A DNA stretch of 64,000 nucleotides from JAHKLT01 sp046197865 (lineage in GTDB: Archaea; Methanobacteriota; Methanobacteria; Methanobacteriales; Methanobacteriaceae), in the NCBI RefSeq assembly GCF_046197865.1, contig NZ_CP166990.1, positions 930,001 to 994,000 of the forward strand, read 5' to 3'. Below, in pieces: positions 40,401 through 49,446 of the stretch (positions within the stretch are counted from its first letter, which is position 1; the number at the start of each line of letters is the position of its first letter). The notes beneath the pieces are model-generated. The model saw only the letters and a program-made list of their open reading frames with translations, searched no databases and was not told the origin of the DNA. A program made the translations under genes and the position numbers.

Positions 40401-40875
40401 TATTACAAATCTTTTAAAAGCTGATATTAATATAGTATTTGATGATATTAAAGGTAAAGCTGGTGAAAATGTTTTAATTACTGGTACAGTATCAGATGAA
40501 TTTGGAAATCATTTCAATGGTCAAATAGCTATTACATTACCTGATGGAACTATTGTTGATGTTTTTGTTGAAGATGGAGTATTTGCTTATGGGTGGACAA
40601 TACCTACAGATTTCAAAGCTGGTGAATATTTAATTAGCGCAGAATTTTTAGCTAATGATTATTATAATGCAGCTAATGCAAGTGGTATTTTGCTTGTTGT
40701 AGTTGATCCAACTCCTGGTCCAACTCCTACCCCTACACCAAATCCTATTGATGTAGATGATGATTCAAGTGATGTCGATTTAGAAATTAGTTTAGAGAAA
40801 ACTGGAAATCCTATAGCTATTTTACTTTTAGCTTTGATTTGTAGTTTAATTTTACCTTTAAAAAGAAGATTATAA
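37462..40875 (+). CDS. Adhesin-like protein: beta-helix, DUF11, Ig-like repeats, TGNP-type anchor
   Basis: 1137 residues, with a GGAGG ribosome site 8 bases before the ATG. Signal peptide 1-22 (ends CVSA). Beta-helix ~30-480 with GGAIY and F-x-N-N turns, two DUF11 repeats (~575-790), three ~95-residue Ig-like repeats (~800-1075, each with INGKxGExVxIxGxV...LPDG). Then a PTPGPTPTPTPNP linker, EKTGNPI, a membrane helix and KRRL. Secreted and membrane-anchored. It opens the ~14-kb surface-protein cluster. A 200-bp AT-rich gap with a TATA-like stretch separates it from the HIRAN gene. Confidence 0.87.
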   Translation: MKIKLWLILILTLILSISCVSAIDDIGENKILANGEWNFNDLEYAIANTNENDELILPNNVSWIVNFTDGILIDKNITINGNGNWIDAKNSARIFNVSSNSNLILKNITLKNGWHNIGGGAIYNEGNIIISGNVNFFNNSAGQSGGAIGINQGNITIDGTTSPNIFENNSASSRGGVISASPTTATFAILNIIGTNYFINNYATTGGAINGGNLINISGNNSFINNRANQRGFGGAIHGRNLEIYGTNTFLNNSAYSGGALYISGHDLLDIVGSNLFINNTAIYQGGAINILTTNSGNATTYIRGNNTFENNSALNNFEAGGAICYIGKDDRHPYEDFQLIGNTFRNNNAYDGYGGSIFLFGSYNILKIINNNFEDNFAISGGAIATNYAPISIFLDNNIFYNNSASLYGGALYLDSWVGMEANLTNNKFIGNDADYGSGIYNGGGSELYLENNTMQSVKAPIHNIGKIISNTTLTILGNTTHYVKNNTYINLTAEISDDMGNLIIGSHIYLIYGGSVSPNPNPLDNGTYHVSEPLDLPYKVNPVTGYESTYYLLNLSIRNGTLKISDADLEVNKTPGANSVNVNEILNYTITIKNNGTENTSGIYLNDGVPSQLEYIKHTGSGWSYKNENWYYNETLAPGEVVELILFFKVKESAGYNVTNEVIVKSREVPDGVNASSGITNITHVTYSISKIHGTNSTKVGDILNYTIIITNGFEDVNGFVLTDLIPDSLKYSHFIGNNWTYKDDKWYFNGTLSGGESTKIILFFRVLSTGIINNTIIVTSDLTPTGEKTTSANTYAFKAYTISSIEEINGKFGENVTITGTVVDEFGNNITGNVVISLPDGSNVTVDVVNGTFTYEWVIPFNASLTNVSVNFKETDNYEASSASNILNVSKLSTTITIDEINGKYGETVEIKGVVKGEDGNAFFGKVIIILPDGTEVIVNVSGSFRYFWTIPLNTNLGNVSAKFNGTAFYEGSNSSNITNLLKADINIVFDDIKGKAGENVLITGTVSDEFGNHFNGQIAITLPDGTIVDVFVEDGVFAYGWTIPTDFKAGEYLISAEFLANDYYNAANASGILLVVVDPTPGPTPTPTPNPIDVDDDSSDVDLEISLEKTGNPIAILLLALICSLILPLKRRL

Positions 40876-40897
40876 CTTTCTTCTTTTTTTATTTTTT
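40861..40897 (+). terminator. Hairpin and T-tract after the 1137-residue adhesin
   Basis: A perfect 8-bp stem (AAAAGAAG / CTTCTTTT, 11-base loop) spans the stop codon and continues into a T-rich run. Confidence 0.55.
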
Positions 40898-41581
40898 AAT
40901 AAAACTTTTAAATTTTAAATAATTAAAATGTAATACTATTTTAAAAAATCTAATTGAATATTATATAAATTATTTTAAAAAAAGTTACTATTTCAAAGAT
41001 TATTTAAAATTAATGTTAATTATTTTTCTCATATATATTGTCTAAATTGTAAGTATCAATATGAATTGACTTATTTTTAAAAAAATATCAAAATTCGTTA
41101 TATTTTTGTATAACCACTAATATAAAATAAGTTTCAGAGTGAAACAAATTGTAATATTAGTATGAATTCATATGTATATTCTTATATAAAAATATTACTA
41201 ATCATGATTTTTTCAATTTTTTCGCACTTTTTTAACTTTTCATATGAGTAATAATTATTTAATAGAAAAGAATGTATTTAACTCAAATATTTATAATTAG
41301 CTATTAAATTTAATTAAAAATGAAAAAAGTATTAATAATAACTTATTTTTAGAATTATAATAATCACTATCTTTTAATCAGAAATAATAGTCTTGATATA
41401 AAAAATAATATAAAAATGAATAAAAAATAATAAAACATGAAAATAGTTTATATATAGTTAATTAATAATGATAATTTTTATTAATATAACATAAGTATTT
41501 TAATTCAAATGAATTTCATAATTCTTTAAACAAAAATATAACGAATTGAATTGGATAATGGGAGGTATAAAAATTAATAAT
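40898..41581. other. Gene-free AT-rich leader region upstream of the 1654-residue adhesin
   Basis: About 680 bp with no convincing gene on either strand; the longest in-frame ATG stretches are ~30 codons without ribosome sites. It is one of the longest gene-free gaps in the window. The only clear signal is a TATA-type box near 41447, listed separately. Confidence 0.5.
41447..41456 (+). promoter_or_regulatory. TATA box for the 1654-residue adhesin
   Basis: TTTATATATA preceded by a purine-rich GAAAATAG fits an archaeal BRE/TATA promoter. Transcription would begin around 41480, giving a ~100-base leader. Confidence 0.45.
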
Positions 41582-44500
41582 ATGGGAAAAAATAAAGCTA
41601 TTAATATTAAATCATTTATTTTATTATTAGCAGTTTTATTAATGATTTTTTCAATATCGGATATAAATGCTGTGGATATATCTGTTTCTACTGATGGTAT
41701 TGGTACAGACTATGATAATATTAATGATGCAGTTATTGAATTAGACAGTTCTAGTGATACTGATAATACAATCACATTAAAAAATGGTGTTTATAATAAA
41801 AATACCGATGTAAAAAATCATATTTCAAAAAATGTCACGATAATTGGTGAAACTAAAGGATCAGTTACAATTGATGTTAATAATTGGATGTTTAATATTG
41901 CACCTGATACAATTGTAACATTTGAAAATATTAGATTTGTTAATGGTAGAAATGACATTGGTGGTGGAGCAATATATACTAGTGGGAGCATAATAAATTT
42001 TAATAATTGTGAGTTTATTAGTTGTTATTCGCAGGATGTTGAATACGGTGGTGCTATTTACGCTATTGATTCAAAAGTTACTATTAACAATACTAAATTT
42101 AAAAATAATGGTATTGGTCGTATTGATTCTGTAGCTGGAGCAATATATGCTGAAAATTCTGATTTAAAAATTTATAATTCTGAATTTATAGATAATTTTG
42201 CTTTTTATGGACAAGCTATTGCAATGGTTAATGGAAATTTGACTATTGAAAATTCTTATTTCTCAGAACATAATAATGCGAAAACTGGATATATTAATAT
42301 AGAAAATACAAATTTAATATTAAAGAATTCTAGTTTTATTGGAAAAATATATCATTATTCTGACATTGGTGGTGGAGCAATATATGCAAGTAATTGTAAT
42401 GAACTTTATATAGAAGGTACTGATTTTAGTGAATTTTTAAGTGAGGGATATGGTGGTGCAATTTATTGTGATTCTGGAAACATGGTAATTAATGATTCTA
42501 AATTTAATGATACTAAAGCATATTTCAGCGGAGGTTCAATTTACTTTTTAGGTGAAAAATTATTTATTAATAACACTTATTTTGGTGATGGTCGTGCAGA
42601 AAATTATGAAGGTAATGGTGGGTTCATTTACAATGAAAATGGACTATTAATTATTAATAATTCCATATTTAACGATACACAAGCAATTATGCATGGTGGT
42701 GCAATTTATCATAATGGCACTGGCTTAAAAATATATAACTCAGAATTCATTTATGGTCGAGCGGGTGATTATGATAGAAGTGGTGGAGGAGATATTTACA
42801 ACATTGGAAGTGACATGACTATTAATAATTGTAATTTTACAAATTCACATTGTTCACACGGAGCTGGAATATATAGTGATGGATACAATGTTAATATTAC
42901 TAATTGTAATTTCATTAATGGAACTTCAAATATAGCAGGATCAAGTATATTTTTTAAAAATGGAGTTTTAATAATCGATAATTCCAGTTTTATAAATGGC
43001 GATGCTGAATTTAACACTGTTAAATATGGTGCAGTATATGGAATAAACTCTAAAATAATTATTAATAATAGTTTATTTGATAAAAACCATGCCTATGGAA
43101 CTTCTCATGGTGGGGCAATTGCATCCAATGATTCTGATTTAACAGTATACAACACAACTTTTACCACAAATAATGGTATGAAAGGTGGAGCTATATATGC
43201 TTATGGTGGATTATTATATGTAACAAATTCTACTTTTGATTTTAATAGAGGAGCTCAAGGTGGAGCAATATACTTTGAAGAAATTAGTGATGTAAATATA
43301 AATAATTCCACATTTTCTGAAAATTATGCAGTTAATGGAGGAGCAATAGCATCTTATTATTCTAACAATATATTGATTAATAATATTTCATTTAATGCTA
43401 ATAACGGTGGAGCTATATACTTTAGAGAAATTAATGATGCATATATAAATAATTCATCATTCATTGAAAATTATGTTGGAAGTGGTAATAAAGGTGGAGC
43501 AATCACTATATTTAATTCTGATGATATAATCATTGATGATTGTTACTTTAATGGTAATAGAGCGATTGACGGTGGAGCAATATATCTTAGTGAAATAAAT
43601 AATATTAATATTGCAAATTCTACTTTCGTTAATAATATAGCTAATACATATGGTGGAGCTATTTTTATTTCAGGAGGAAGTGATTATAATATTTATAATT
43701 CAACTTTTGAAAAAAATAATGGGCGAAGTCATGCTGGAGCTATATATATCACTAAATCAGAAAATATCAATATAGATGAGTCAATATTTAAAAAAAATAC
43801 TGGAAATTATGCAGGAGTAATATATGCTTTAGGAACTATAAATTTAGTAATTAAAACTTCCGAATTTTTAAATAATTCTGCACCAAATGGTGGAGTATTT
43901 TATTTATCTGGTGCAAAAAGCACAACTTTAGATAACTCTATTTTTGAATACAATAATGCATCTTCTGGAGGAGTATTATTTATATATAATACAATTAATA
44001 CAATTTTAAACAATTCAGAATTTAATAATAACGATGCAATATATTTTGGAGGAGTAATTTATAGTTATGCTAATACTGGATACCCTGATACTTTTAATAT
44101 TACTGTTGAAAATTGTAAGTTAGATTCTAATTCTGCTATTTATGGTGGTGGAGCAATATATAATCAAGCTTTTGATTTGACCATTAAATCAAGTAATATA
44201 ACAAATAATGCTGCTGATAATTATGGTGGTGGAATTTATAATAATAGGGATACTTTGTTGATTATTGATTCCAGGATAACTGGAAATGTTGTTACTTATG
44301 GTGATAATCCTTTAGGTGGAGGTATTTATACTGAAGGGTCTATTATAATAAATAATTCTTTAATAGAAAATAATACGCATGGTATAACTTTAGCAACATT
44401 AGATTACGAATTAAACAACAATGACATTATAGAAAATGGATATGGAATTCAATTTGTTTTAGATAATAAAAATATTATTATAACTGATTTAGTTAATGGT

Positions 44501-46546
44501 GGTACATTTGCTGATAATGATTATGCAATAGCTATTAGTGGATCAGCAAGCAATTATACGTTCATAAATTCATTCAATGATAATATCAATGGTATAATTA
44601 TAACTTGGGATAATAATCAAATAATAAATTCTAATATTTCAGATTATAATGGAATAGGAATAAAATTCTTATATAATTTTTACAGTTCAGTATTAAGCTC
44701 TAATATAATCAATAATACGATAGGGATTTCTATTGATGATTATTCAGATTATATTACTATAAACAATAATAGAATTATAAATAATAAAAATATTGAATAT
44801 AATGGTATTTTAAATAATAATATTAATGCTAACCTTAATTGGTGGGGCAATAATACTCCAATTATATATACTAATATCAATATGACAAATTGGTATGTAA
44901 TTAAACTATTTGCAAATAATTTCTCAACAATCAAAAATGATACAATTAGTATTATGGAAGGAGAAATTATCAACCTAACATATGCTTTTACAATCAATGA
45001 TGGCTCAGATCATGATATAATGTTATTACCTAATTTCAATTTAACGATTATTGGACCAAATGGTAATATCAGCAATATGAAAATACATAAATTAGAAACG
45101 TTAACTTATACTGTAGGTGAAACCGCAGGTAATTATTCAATCAGTGGTCTTTCAGACAATGAACACGTAGTATTATCCATTAATGTTAAATATAATATGG
45201 AACCAACAACTATTGAAGTTGATAATGCTACTAGTGAAGTTAATAAAACAGTTGAGCTAAAATCAGAATTATTAGATGAATTAGGTAATCCATTAGAAGG
45301 AAAACTTGTAAAATTCTATATTGATGGAGAACTTATTGGTTCAAATTATACCAACTCAGAAGGAATAGCAATATTTAATTATATTTCTAATAAAACTGGG
45401 AATTTCACAATATTTGTCGAATTCGAAGGATACGAAAAATATTTACCTTCAAATAATACAGGCATATTGTCAATAACTCCTACTCCTATTCCTGATAAGA
45501 AACCTACTACAATAGAAACAGATAATGTTACTGGTGAAGTTAATAAGACAGTCGAATTAAAAGCAGAATTATTAGATGAATCTGGTAATCCATTAGAAGG
45601 AAAACTTGTAAAATTCTACATAGATGGTGAATATATAGGTTCTAACCACACAAATTCAGAAGGAATTGCGATATTTAATTATATTTCTAATAAAACTGGG
45701 AATTTCACAATATTTGTTGAATTTGAAGGAGATGAAACATACCTTGCTTCAAATAATACAGGCATATTGTCAATAACCTCGGTTCCTGATAAGAAACCTA
45801 CTACAATAGAAACAAATAATGTTACTGGTGAAGTTAATAAGACAGTCGAATTAAAAGCAGAATTATTAGATGAATCTGGTAATCCATTAGAAGGAAAACT
45901 TGTAAAATTCTACATAGGTGGTGAATATATAGGTTCCAACCACACAAATTCAAAAGGAATAGCAATATTCAACCACATAAAAAATAAAACAGGAAATTAC
46001 ACAATATTTGTTGAATTTGAAGGAGATGAAACATACTTATCTTCAAATAATACAGCAATATTGTCAATTACCCATAAACCTATTCCTGAGAAGAAACCTA
46101 CCACTATTGAATCTTACGATATTACAAGTGAAGTAAATAAAAGTATTGAATTAAAAGCAGAACTATTAGATGAATCCGGTAATCCATTAGAAGGAAAACT
46201 CATAAAATTCTATATTGATGGAGAATATATAGGTTCCAACCACACAAATTCTAAAGGAATAGCAATTCTCAATTATATTACAAATAAAGCAGGCACTTTC
46301 ACAATTTTCGTTATATTTGAAGGAGACGAAGCATACTTATCTTCAAATAACACTAGCTTATTAACTGTAATATCTATTCCTACTCCCAAACCTGAACCTG
46401 TAGATCCAAATAAAACCGAAACTCATCAAGTTCAAAAAGAAGATATATCAACAATACAAAATTCAATGAAAAATACTGGAAACCCAATATTTATTATAAT
46501 ATTAGTATTATTCAGTATTTGCGGAATAGTTATACGAAACAAATAG
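41582..46546 (+). CDS. Adhesin-like protein: large beta-helix, four near-identical Ig repeats, TGNP-type anchor
   Basis: 1654 residues from ATG 41582. GGAGGT lies 15 bases upstream, and the next residues form a signal peptide (MGKNKAINIKSFILLLA...). The frame can be read from TTG 41546, but that start has no ribosome site. Beta-helix ~40-1100 with GGAIY, NS-x-F and NN turns; a NosD-like tail ends in WWGNNTPI. Four ~95-residue Ig-like repeats (~1215-1600: PTTIE...VNKTVELKAELLDE...GNPLEGKLVKFYIDGE) are nearly identical in DNA. The C-terminus is KNTGNPI, a hydrophobic segment and RNK. Confidence 0.86.
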   Translation: MGKNKAINIKSFILLLAVLLMIFSISDINAVDISVSTDGIGTDYDNINDAVIELDSSSDTDNTITLKNGVYNKNTDVKNHISKNVTIIGETKGSVTIDVNNWMFNIAPDTIVTFENIRFVNGRNDIGGGAIYTSGSIINFNNCEFISCYSQDVEYGGAIYAIDSKVTINNTKFKNNGIGRIDSVAGAIYAENSDLKIYNSEFIDNFAFYGQAIAMVNGNLTIENSYFSEHNNAKTGYINIENTNLILKNSSFIGKIYHYSDIGGGAIYASNCNELYIEGTDFSEFLSEGYGGAIYCDSGNMVINDSKFNDTKAYFSGGSIYFLGEKLFINNTYFGDGRAENYEGNGGFIYNENGLLIINNSIFNDTQAIMHGGAIYHNGTGLKIYNSEFIYGRAGDYDRSGGGDIYNIGSDMTINNCNFTNSHCSHGAGIYSDGYNVNITNCNFINGTSNIAGSSIFFKNGVLIIDNSSFINGDAEFNTVKYGAVYGINSKIIINNSLFDKNHAYGTSHGGAIASNDSDLTVYNTTFTTNNGMKGGAIYAYGGLLYVTNSTFDFNRGAQGGAIYFEEISDVNINNSTFSENYAVNGGAIASYYSNNILINNISFNANNGGAIYFREINDAYINNSSFIENYVGSGNKGGAITIFNSDDIIIDDCYFNGNRAIDGGAIYLSEINNINIANSTFVNNIANTYGGAIFISGGSDYNIYNSTFEKNNGRSHAGAIYITKSENINIDESIFKKNTGNYAGVIYALGTINLVIKTSEFLNNSAPNGGVFYLSGAKSTTLDNSIFEYNNASSGGVLFIYNTINTILNNSEFNNNDAIYFGGVIYSYANTGYPDTFNITVENCKLDSNSAIYGGGAIYNQAFDLTIKSSNITNNAADNYGGGIYNNRDTLLIIDSRITGNVVTYGDNPLGGGIYTEGSIIINNSLIENNTHGITLATLDYELNNNDIIENGYGIQFVLDNKNIIITDLVNGGTFADNDYAIAISGSASNYTFINSFNDNINGIIITWDNNQIINSNISDYNGIGIKFLYNFYSSVLSSNIINNTIGISIDDYSDYITINNNRIINNKNIEYNGILNNNINANLNWWGNNTPIIYTNINMTNWYVIKLFANNFSTIKNDTISIMEGEIINLTYAFTINDGSDHDIMLLPNFNLTIIGPNGNISNMKIHKLETLTYTVGETAGNYSISGLSDNEHVVLSINVKYNMEPTTIEVDNATSEVNKTVELKSELLDELGNPLEGKLVKFYIDGELIGSNYTNSEGIAIFNYISNKTGNFTIFVEFEGYEKYLPSNNTGILSITPTPIPDKKPTTIETDNVTGEVNKTVELKAELLDESGNPLEGKLVKFYIDGEYIGSNHTNSEGIAIFNYISNKTGNFTIFVEFEGDETYLASNNTGILSITSVPDKKPTTIETNNVTGEVNKTVELKAELLDESGNPLEGKLVKFYIGGEYIGSNHTNSKGIAIFNHIKNKTGNYTIFVEFEGDETYLSSNNTAILSITHKPIPEKKPTTIESYDITSEVNKSIELKAELLDESGNPLEGKLIKFYIDGEYIGSNHTNSKGIAILNYITNKAGTFTIFVIFEGDEAYLSSNNTSLLTVISIPTPKPEPVDPNKTETHQVQKEDISTIQNSMKNTGNPIFIIILVLFSICGIVIRNK
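45200..46370 (+). repeat. Four tandem ~290-bp coding repeats
   Basis: Units start near 45200, 45503, 45794 and 46088, each encoding one Ig-like domain. Units 2 and 3 share long identical stretches (for example around GTTACTGGTGAAGTTAATAA), so copies are recent or kept alike by recombination. Confidence 0.8.
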
Positions 46547-46558
46547 AATGTATTTTTT

Positions 46559-46597
46559 ATGGATAAAATATTATTTTTTATCCATTCTTTTTTTTTA
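46559..46597 (+). terminator. Strong hairpin plus T-tract
   Basis: A perfect 10-bp stem (ATGGATAAAA / TTTTATCCAT, 7-base loop) is followed by a run of about 11 Ts interrupted by one C. It lies 13 bases after the adhesin stop. Confidence 0.65.
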
Positions 46598-46854
46598 AAA
46601 ATCTTTTAGATTTTTCTATAGCAAATAATCAATTTTAGCATCATTTAAACGATAGCTTATAGAAATATTTTAAATTTATTTACTAATTTTATTTATTTAA
46701 ATTAACTTAATAATAATTTCATAATATTAAAATCTTATGATATACATTACTTTTATAAAAAAGTATTAAAAATTAAATTTTTAAATATAATCTTCTTAAT
46801 TCACTAATTATTTATATTTTAACTTAAATATTATTATTAAAGGAGAGATATATT
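46598..46854. other. AT-rich gap upstream of the Ig-repeat/M14-like gene
   Basis: No open frame of note on either strand. TATA-like stretches occur near 46810 (ATTTATATTTTAAC), about 45 bp before the start codon. Nothing else is recognisable. Confidence 0.4.
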
Positions 46855-48693
46855 TTGATTAAAAATTTTATATTTAAAAAAGAATTAGCAATCTTAATCT
46901 CAATTTTTATTTTAATTATAAGTATTTCATCTGTAAGTGCAGAGGATAATCTTATTTTAAATAATAATGAAGAATCTTATGATTTGTTAATAGATGATAT
47001 TGCAGAATATAATGATGATGCAATCGTATTAGACGATGAAATTGTTAAAGATGATGATTATGTTTTAGAATCAGGTAATCTTTCATTGTATTTTAGAAAT
47101 GGAACTAAATATAGTGCTAAGTTAACTGATGGAAATGGTACAGGTCTTTATAATAAAACTATTGAATTTTCTATTAATGGTAATTTCTATAATAGATCTA
47201 CAAATACTCAAGGCATAGCTGAATTAGCTATTAATTTAGATCCTGGAAATTATACATGTACATCAACTTATTATGGAAGTTCTAATAATCTTACATCTAC
47301 TGGAATAATTAGTGTTTTAACTACAGTAAATGGAACAGATGTTGAAAAATATTATCGTAATGATAGTCAGTTTTATGCAAGTTTTTATGATGGTCAAGGA
47401 AATCCTTTAAAAAACAAAACTGTTTACTTTAATATTAATGGTGTTTTCTATAAAAGAGATACAAATGAAAATGGTCTTGCAAGATTAAATATCAATTTAG
47501 ATCCTAATACTTACATTATAACTGCTGAACATCCTGTTAGTGGATTAAAAATGGGTTATACGATTATAGTTAAACCTACAATTTTTGCTGAAGATATTGA
47601 AAAATATTATCGTAATGATACTCAATTTTATGTAACTGTTATAGATGGTAAAGGAAACCCAATTATAAATAAAAATGTTTCAATGAATATTAATGGTGTT
47701 TTCTATAATAGAACCACTAATGAAAATGGTACAGCTAGATTAAATATCAACTTAGATCCTAATACTTATGTTATTACAGCTAAACATCCAGAAACTGGAT
47801 TAGAATTAGGTAGATTAGTTGAAGTTTTACCTACTTTAATTACTCAAGATTTAAAATATGAATTAAATTATACTAAATCATTTTATGTAAAAGTTTTAGA
47901 TGGTGAAGGTAAAGGAACTAATGGAACTGTTTCAGTTTCTGTTGGTGGGCATTCACTTACAAAAGTAGCTGATGAAAATGGTACAGCTATGTTTAATATT
48001 ACCGCAAAATCTGGTACTTATGAAGTATTAACAAGCTACAATGGTTATACTGTATCAAATGTTTTGGAAGTATATAGGGTTACTGATGGAATTCAAAGAA
48101 TTAATTTAGGAGCTAATGAATATGGTGGAGCTAGTGTTTTTAAATCAATTGGAAATAAGAATTCTGCTGTTAGAATAGCTTTTATTATTGGTGTTCATCC
48201 AACAGAAAATGCAGTTCATCAAGCTTTATATGATAGACTTCTAGCACAAGCAAGTAAATTAAATCTTTGTTATGATATTTATAAAATAAATGTTAATCAA
48301 GTAGAGGAATATTCAAGAGATAGAATGAGAGGCCAATTAATTGGTCAGGAATTTGTAGTTCCTGCAATCATATCAACAGGATATGATTTTGTAATAGATA
48401 TTCATTCAAATGAAGGAACTGTTGGAGGAGATTATCTTGAGACAAATTTTGTATTTGCACCTTTAAAAGATAATGTTTCTGTAAAATATTCTGATAAAAT
48501 CATAGCTGATAATCCTGGACTTGTTCAGTATTTCCCTGAATCACAAACTAGTCCTCCATTTGTTACAATTCCAATTGCACAAGCTGGAATACCTACTGTA
48601 ATTTATGAAGCTTATAAGTTTGAATCCTCATCAATTACAACTAGCTATATTGATTTATTAATTAAATCAATTGAAACAATTAATTATAGTTAA
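46855..48693 (+). CDS. Secreted Ig-repeat protein with C-terminal M14-like metallopeptidase domain
   Basis: 612 residues. The start is TTG, supported by AAAGGAGAGA about 8 bases upstream and by an immediate signal peptide (ends VSSVSA-ED). Residues ~75-400 hold four ~85-residue Ig-like repeats (KYYRND(S/T)QF...GNP...INGVFY.R.TNENG.ARLNINLDP). The C-terminal ~190 residues are the same domain as the protein at 21464-22156, with GVHPTEN (H448, E451), VIDIHSN and IYEAYKFE, fitting an M14-type HxxE...H...E zinc peptidase. The repeats also end the wall-located proteins at 2749 and 49445, so they may bind the pseudomurein wall and deliver the enzyme there (inference). Confidence 0.78.
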   Translation: MIKNFIFKKELAILISIFILIISISSVSAEDNLILNNNEESYDLLIDDIAEYNDDAIVLDDEIVKDDDYVLESGNLSLYFRNGTKYSAKLTDGNGTGLYNKTIEFSINGNFYNRSTNTQGIAELAINLDPGNYTCTSTYYGSSNNLTSTGIISVLTTVNGTDVEKYYRNDSQFYASFYDGQGNPLKNKTVYFNINGVFYKRDTNENGLARLNINLDPNTYIITAEHPVSGLKMGYTIIVKPTIFAEDIEKYYRNDTQFYVTVIDGKGNPIINKNVSMNINGVFYNRTTNENGTARLNINLDPNTYVITAKHPETGLELGRLVEVLPTLITQDLKYELNYTKSFYVKVLDGEGKGTNGTVSVSVGGHSLTKVADENGTAMFNITAKSGTYEVLTSYNGYTVSNVLEVYRVTDGIQRINLGANEYGGASVFKSIGNKNSAVRIAFIIGVHPTENAVHQALYDRLLAQASKLNLCYDIYKINVNQVEEYSRDRMRGQLIGQEFVVPAIISTGYDFVIDIHSNEGTVGGDYLETNFVFAPLKDNVSVKYSDKIIADNPGLVQYFPESQTSPPFVTIPIAQAGIPTVIYEAYKFESSSITTSYIDLLIKSIETINYS

Positions 48694-48727
48694 AATTTAT
48701 TTTTTAACTACTTTTTTTTATTTTTTT
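48687..48727 (+). terminator. Hairpin plus T-tract after the M14-like fusion gene
   Basis: Perfect 9-bp stem (TAGTTAAAA / TTTTAACTA, 6-base loop) that includes the stop codon, followed by CTTTTTTTTATTTTTTT. Confidence 0.6.
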
Positions 48728-48835
48728 AAATTTTTGATTATAATATCATTATTTTTCATTAAAAAGCAATTTAAAATAGTAATAATTTAAAAAAAGAAGT
48801 ATGTAAGGTAAAAATATATTTACCTATGTTTTTAT

Positions 48836-49177
48836 TTATTCAATACCAATAATACCAGTATCATCATCAGAACCAGATTCACTAGATCCTGAATCACCAG
48901 TGTCACTTGAACCTGAGTCGGTATCTTGACTAGTAGAAGGACCACTAGATTCATAGTTATTAGACTGACTTGATTCACTTTGAGAAGAACTATCAGAAGC
49001 TGAACTTCCACTATTTGATGAATCACTAATATTAGATGTATTAGTATTATTTATTGTTGTATTTGTTTCATTAGCAAGTGTTTCATTTCCAGCATCTCCA
49101 CTGAAAGCTACAAATGTTATACCTAAAATAACAAGACAAGCAACAATAAGTATTATTAGAAAATTTCTAGTTTCTAT
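48836..49177 (-). CDS. Ser/Thr/Asn-rich membrane-anchored protein with an apparent AUA start
   Basis: 113 codons on the minus strand. The N-terminus (ETRNFLIILIVACLVILGITFVA) is a signal/membrane segment; the rest is Ser/Asn/Thr/Gly/Asp-rich, ending DDDTGIIGIE. GGAGGT lies 6 bases before an ATA codon at 49177, and a TAA stop lies only a few codons further upstream. No ATG, GTG or TTG occurs in this frame before the hydrophobic segment ends. Either AUA initiates here or an ATG has mutated to ATA. The ideal ribosome-site spacing and intact membrane segment argue for a real gene. The Ser-rich stalk is probably outside and glycosylated. Confidence 0.6.
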   Translation of the reverse strand: METRNFLIILIVACLVILGITFVAFSGDAGNETLANETNTTINNTNTSNISDSSNSGSSASDSSSQSESSQSNNYESSGPSTSQDTDSGSSDTGDSGSSESGSDDDTGIIGIE

Positions 49178-49416
49178 GTTATAACCTCCTATAACTTAAT
49201 ACTTAAATAAATAATATTCGATTAATATTATTTAAAAATAAATTTATTTATTCTATTATAAATTATTATCTCTAATTTTTTAAATAAGGTTTCAAAAATA
49301 ATAATAATTTGAATATTTCAAAAGAAATTTATAATATTTTATTAAATTATTTTATATTAATATTAATCCCAAGGTAATAAAATATTATTTACAAAATTTT
49401 TTATTGATTTAAATTT

Positions 49417-49446
49417 TAAAAAAAGAAAAAAGGGAATTAATCCCTT
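49417..49446 (-). terminator. Hairpin plus T-tract of the 750-residue adhesin gene
   Basis: On the minus strand a 6-bp stem AAGGGA / TCCCTT (5-base loop) leads into TTTTCTTTTTTTAAAATTT right after the stop codon. Confidence 0.5.

Noticed and set aside
41162..41251. 29-codon hydrophobic frame in the long gap before the 1654-residue adhesin
   Set aside because: No ribosome site and Phe/Ile/Tyr content expected by chance from AT-rich sequence.
48832..49026. 64-codon Leu/Val-rich minus-strand frame in the Ser-rich gene region
   Set aside because: It is an alternative frame of the Ser/Asp-rich gene at 48836-49177, which has the ribosome site and membrane segment.
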